From Deltaproteobacteria bacterium (lineage in GTDB: Bacteria > Myxococcota > Myxococcia > Myxococcales > 40CM-4-68-19), in NCBI GenBank assembly GCA_005879505.1, contig VBKQ01000253.1, positions 1 through 8,477 on the forward strand: a stretch of 8,477 nucleotides of DNA, written 5' to 3'. Numbering within the stretch: the first letter of the stretch is position 1; the number at the start of each line of letters is the position of its first letter. Below, one piece after another: positions 6,704 to 8,477 of this stretch. The position numbers and the translations under genes are program-made. The notes beneath the pieces were generated by a model, which had not been told where the DNA came from, ran no database searches, and worked only from the letters and a program-made list of their open reading frames with translations.

Positions 6704-7267
6704 TCAGGAGTGAAGGTGGCGCCGGGTGATCATCTGCACCGGCCCGAGGAAGAGGTGCTTCTCGGTGTACGCCTGCCTGCGGCTCGACTTCCCCGTCGGC
6801 CGCTCGAGCCACTGCCGCGCCACCACGTCGCCGTGATGCGCGAGCGCCGAAAGAAGCTCGGCGTCGGCCTGGGCCAGGTACCGCCTTACGAGCGGCCGCA
6901 GCAGCGATCGGAACTTCCTGCCGGGCAGGAGGGAATGCCGGCGGCCAGGGTGCAGCCGTCCGTCGAATTCGTTCGAGATGTGGAGCAGCTCGTGCACCAG
7001 CGTCTCCACCCGCTGCTCGGGCGTACTGGCGCGGAAGAACTTCGGCCGCAGAGTGATGCAGTAGAGCGCGCGCTTGCCCTTGAGCGACACGCGCGTGCTG
7101 GCGAGCGGCTTGATCGTCGCACGCGATCCGCGCCGGGCTTCTCCGGCCACGAACAGGATGCGCGCCGGCTGGATGTGCGACAGCTCCGACAGCTTCCTTG
7201 CCATGTCCGCCGCGAGGCGCCGGCAGAGCAGCGTCGCGTTGGGCCGTGCCGCTCTTCGGGTGGGCAT
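6704..7267 (-). CDS. Putative zinc metallopeptidase (HELLH protein)
   Basis: This is a 187-residue basic protein with no signal peptide or membrane helix. The key motif is ETLVHELLHISNEFDG (88-103), a classic HExxH zinc site with His92, catalytic Glu93 and His96. A following HPGRRH (106-111) could supply a third ligand (His106 or His111). An upstream segment with beta-strand character (RALYCITLRPKFFRAS, 66-81) precedes the helix, as in small SprT-like or phage-type metallopeptidase folds. The N-terminal half has ARILFVAGEARRGSRATIKP (35-54), a block I associate with uncharacterised delta-proteobacterial relatives. The substrate is unknown. It is the first gene of a unit with pfp and rluA but has no obvious functional link to them. 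The start at 7267 has no clear ribosome site; ATG at 7204 (residue 22) is an alternative and would still keep the zinc motif. Confidence 0.75.
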   Translation of the reverse strand: MPTRRAARPNATLLCRRLAADMARKLSELSHIQPARILFVAGEARRGSRATIKPLASTRVSLKGKRALYCITLRPKFFRASTPEQRVETLVHELLHISNEFDGRLHPGRRHSLLPGRKFRSLLRPLVRRYLAQADAELLSALAHHGDVVARQWLERPTGKSSRRQAYTEKHLFLGPVQMITRRHLHS

Positions 7268-7285
7268 GAGTGGGAACCGGTGCGG

Positions 7286-7301
7286 GTCCGGACGCTATCA
7301 T
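7286..7301 (+). promoter_or_regulatory. Possible promoter of the GYF/DUF4388 gene with adjacent palindrome
   Basis: TATCAT (7296-7301) matches 5 of 6 bases of a -10 box and would start transcription near 7308, giving a short leader of about 14 nt. The best upstream -35 candidate is poor: TGGGAA at 7271-7276, 3 of 6 at 19 bp. The perfect 8-bp palindrome GTCCGGAC (7286-7293) sits just upstream, in the 54-bp gap between two divergent starts, and could be an operator. No good minus-strand promoter was seen here. Confidence 0.3.
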
Positions 7302-7321
7302 GGCGATGGTAAGATCGGCGC

Positions 7322-8477
7322 GTGGAGCGGAACTACTGGGTGCGCACCGAGCACGGCAGGATCTGGGGGCCGTACACCATCTCGGCCCTGGAGCGCCTGC
7401 GCGGGCAGCTGACGGACAAATGCGAAGCCTCGCTCGACGGCAAGGAGTGGCTGCCGGGGGCGGACTTTCCCGAGCTACGCGGTCTCTTGATGCCGGCCCG
7501 CAAGATCGAGCGGACCGCGCCGATCCAGCCGGCCGGGCCGCGCATCAGCAGGGCCATGGCCGCGGCGTTCGGCATCGGGGAGGAAACGGCGCAGATCGCC
7601 GGCCCTCCACAAGCGGCAGTCCAGCCGTCTCAACCCGCGCGCCCTCCACAGGCGGCGCCTCAGCAGCAGCCGCCTCCGCCCGCCCCGCCGGCGCCCCCGA
7701 AGCGGAAGCCGCCAATGATGCCGCAAGCGCCGGAGAAGCTCGAAGTGCCGGATTCAGGCGACCTCGCGAAGCTCTCGCCGGTCCGGCTCTATGCGCTCGC
7801 CGCTCTGACGAACGCCTCTGGAAGCGCCCGGCTCGTTCCCGAGGACGGAGGGCTGCTGCAGATCTTCTTCCGGCGCGGAACGCCCGAGCACGTCTCCGCC
7901 GACGACCCCGACCTCTCGCTGCTGCGCTTCCTGCAGATGAAGGGCTATCTGCAGACGGAGAAGGCGCGGGTCGCCGAAGAACAGGCGGCCAAGAGCGGGC
8001 AGGACGTGGTCGCCGCGCTCTTCCAACTCCAGCTGATTCCCGCCGCGGATGCGCACCGGCTGTTCGGCGAGCACGGCGTCTTCCTGCTCGATCGCGCCTT
8101 CGCCTGCTGGCGCGGGAAGTTCACGTTCGACAAGGAGGCGGTGCCGCCGCCCGGTTCGTTTCCGCTCGGGTCGCGCTGGGGCTTGCTGGTCGATGCGATG
8201 CGCCGGCTGGAAGTGGCGGTGGTGCGCGCCCGCATCGGCAAGCGGCTCTCGCGGCCGGTGGTCCGCTCAGGCGGGCTCGGCGTCGGCAAGCTCGAAGAGC
8301 TGGGCCTCAATGCGCTGGAGACGCGCATCTACGCCTCCATCGATGGAACGAAGAGCGGGGAGGAGCTACTGCGCATCCACGACGCCTCGACCGCCATGCG
8401 GCTCCTGTATCTCTTGACGGAGCTGGGGCACCTCGCGTTCGCGGAAATCGAGGAGGAAACGGCAGCGGAACCCGCGC
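7322..8477 (+). CDS. GYF-like / DUF4388-like domain protein, partial (cut by right edge)
   Basis: The frame opens at GTG 7322 and stays open to the window end, giving 385 complete codons. The N-terminus (1-56; NYWVRTEHGRIWGPYTISA, later EWLPG) resembles GYF_2/DUF4339 domains with the W-G-P-Y core. Residues about 94-140 are a Pro/Gln/Ala linker (RPPQAAPQQQPPPPAPPAPP) with an internal 13-residue repeat. Residues about 150-295 look like the DUF4388 region of Myxococcota proteins (LSPVRLYALAALTNASGSARL, FFRRGTPEHVSADD, PPPGSFPLGSRWGLLVDAMRRL). About 322-376 is a helix-rich segment (LNALETRIYASIDGTKSGEELL) like a small winged-helix unit. DUF4388 proteins are thought to act in signalling or protein-protein contacts, but I know no biochemical role. 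More domains may follow the cut. The two ATGs upstream (7300, 7306) are out of frame, which makes GTG the start. The ribosome site is weak. Confidence 0.75.
   Translation, partial: MERNYWVRTEHGRIWGPYTISALERLRGQLTDKCEASLDGKEWLPGADFPELRGLLMPARKIERTAPIQPAGPRISRAMAAAFGIGEETAQIAGPPQAAVQPSQPARPPQAAPQQQPPPPAPPAPPKRKPPMMPQAPEKLEVPDSGDLAKLSPVRLYALAALTNASGSARLVPEDGGLLQIFFRRGTPEHVSADDPDLSLLRFLQMKGYLQTEKARVAEEQAAKSGQDVVAALFQLQLIPAADAHRLFGEHGVFLLDRAFACWRGKFTFDKEAVPPPGSFPLGSRWGLLVDAMRRLEVAVVRARIGKRLSRPVVRSGGLGVGKLEELGLNALETRIYASIDGTKSGEELLRIHDASTAMRLLYLLTELGHLAFAEIEEETAAEPA

Noticed and set aside
7300..7308. ATG 7300 or ATG 7306 as start of the right-edge gene
   Set aside because: Both are out of frame with the GYF/DUF4388 coding sequence; GTG 7322 is the start that yields the domain.
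5918..7312. 464-codon plus-strand open frame opposite pfp and the metallopeptidase gene
   Set aside because: It is an antisense shadow of two well-supported genes, with no recognisable domain.

Overview
The window is GC-rich DNA (about two thirds G+C by eye) with GC-rich third codon positions and tightly packed genes. The closest overall match is a delta-proteobacterial / Myxococcota genome, in the style of Anaeromyxobacter or Myxococcus. This rests on four things: a LivG next to an acyl-CoA ligase, an ExbB-ExbD-ExbD set, a receptor with a carboxypeptidase-regulatory domain, and a GYF-like plus DUF4388-like protein. The phylum is an inference, since no marker gene such as rRNA is present. Nine protein genes are visible, two of them cut by the window edges. 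No tRNA, rRNA, CRISPR array, insertion sequence or phage gene was seen. No stretch longer than 300 bases lacks a gene; the longest gap is 224 bp (2600-2823).

Left part, minus strand (1-2599). The unit exbB -> exbD1 -> exbD2 encodes a proton-driven inner-membrane motor with one ExbB/TolQ-type channel and two different ExbD/TolR-type partners, separated by only 2-3 bp. After a 65-bp gap comes livG, an ATPase of a branched-chain amino-acid type ABC importer. It overlaps by ATGA the start of what looks like an AMP-forming acyl-CoA ligase that runs off the left edge.

Middle, plus strand (2824-4674). A small TonB-dependent-receptor-like outer-membrane protein is transcribed divergently from exbB. 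The shared 224-bp region carries a good sigma-70-type promoter for exbBDD and a structured leader. The layout suggests, without proving, that the motor energises this receptor. No TonB gene is in the window.

Right part, minus strand (7267-4694). A likely operon reads small HELLH zinc-metallopeptidase-like protein -> phosphofructokinase -> RluA-family pseudouridine synthase, with gaps of 40 and 17 bp. The phosphofructokinase has the GGED and PKTIDND signatures of pyrophosphate-dependent enzymes, so it may run glycolysis reversibly. rluA and the receptor gene converge with 19 bp between their stops.

Right edge, plus strand (7322-end). A GTG-initiated gene, divergent from the metallopeptidase gene, encodes a GYF-like domain, a Pro/Gln-rich linker and a DUF4388-like region. 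It is cut by the window end. The strongest points for follow-up are a 66-bp perfect repeat shared by the two exbD genes, the predicted pyrophosphate specificity of the phosphofructokinase, the two-ExbD motor facing a reduced receptor, and the uncharacterised GYF/DUF4388 protein.
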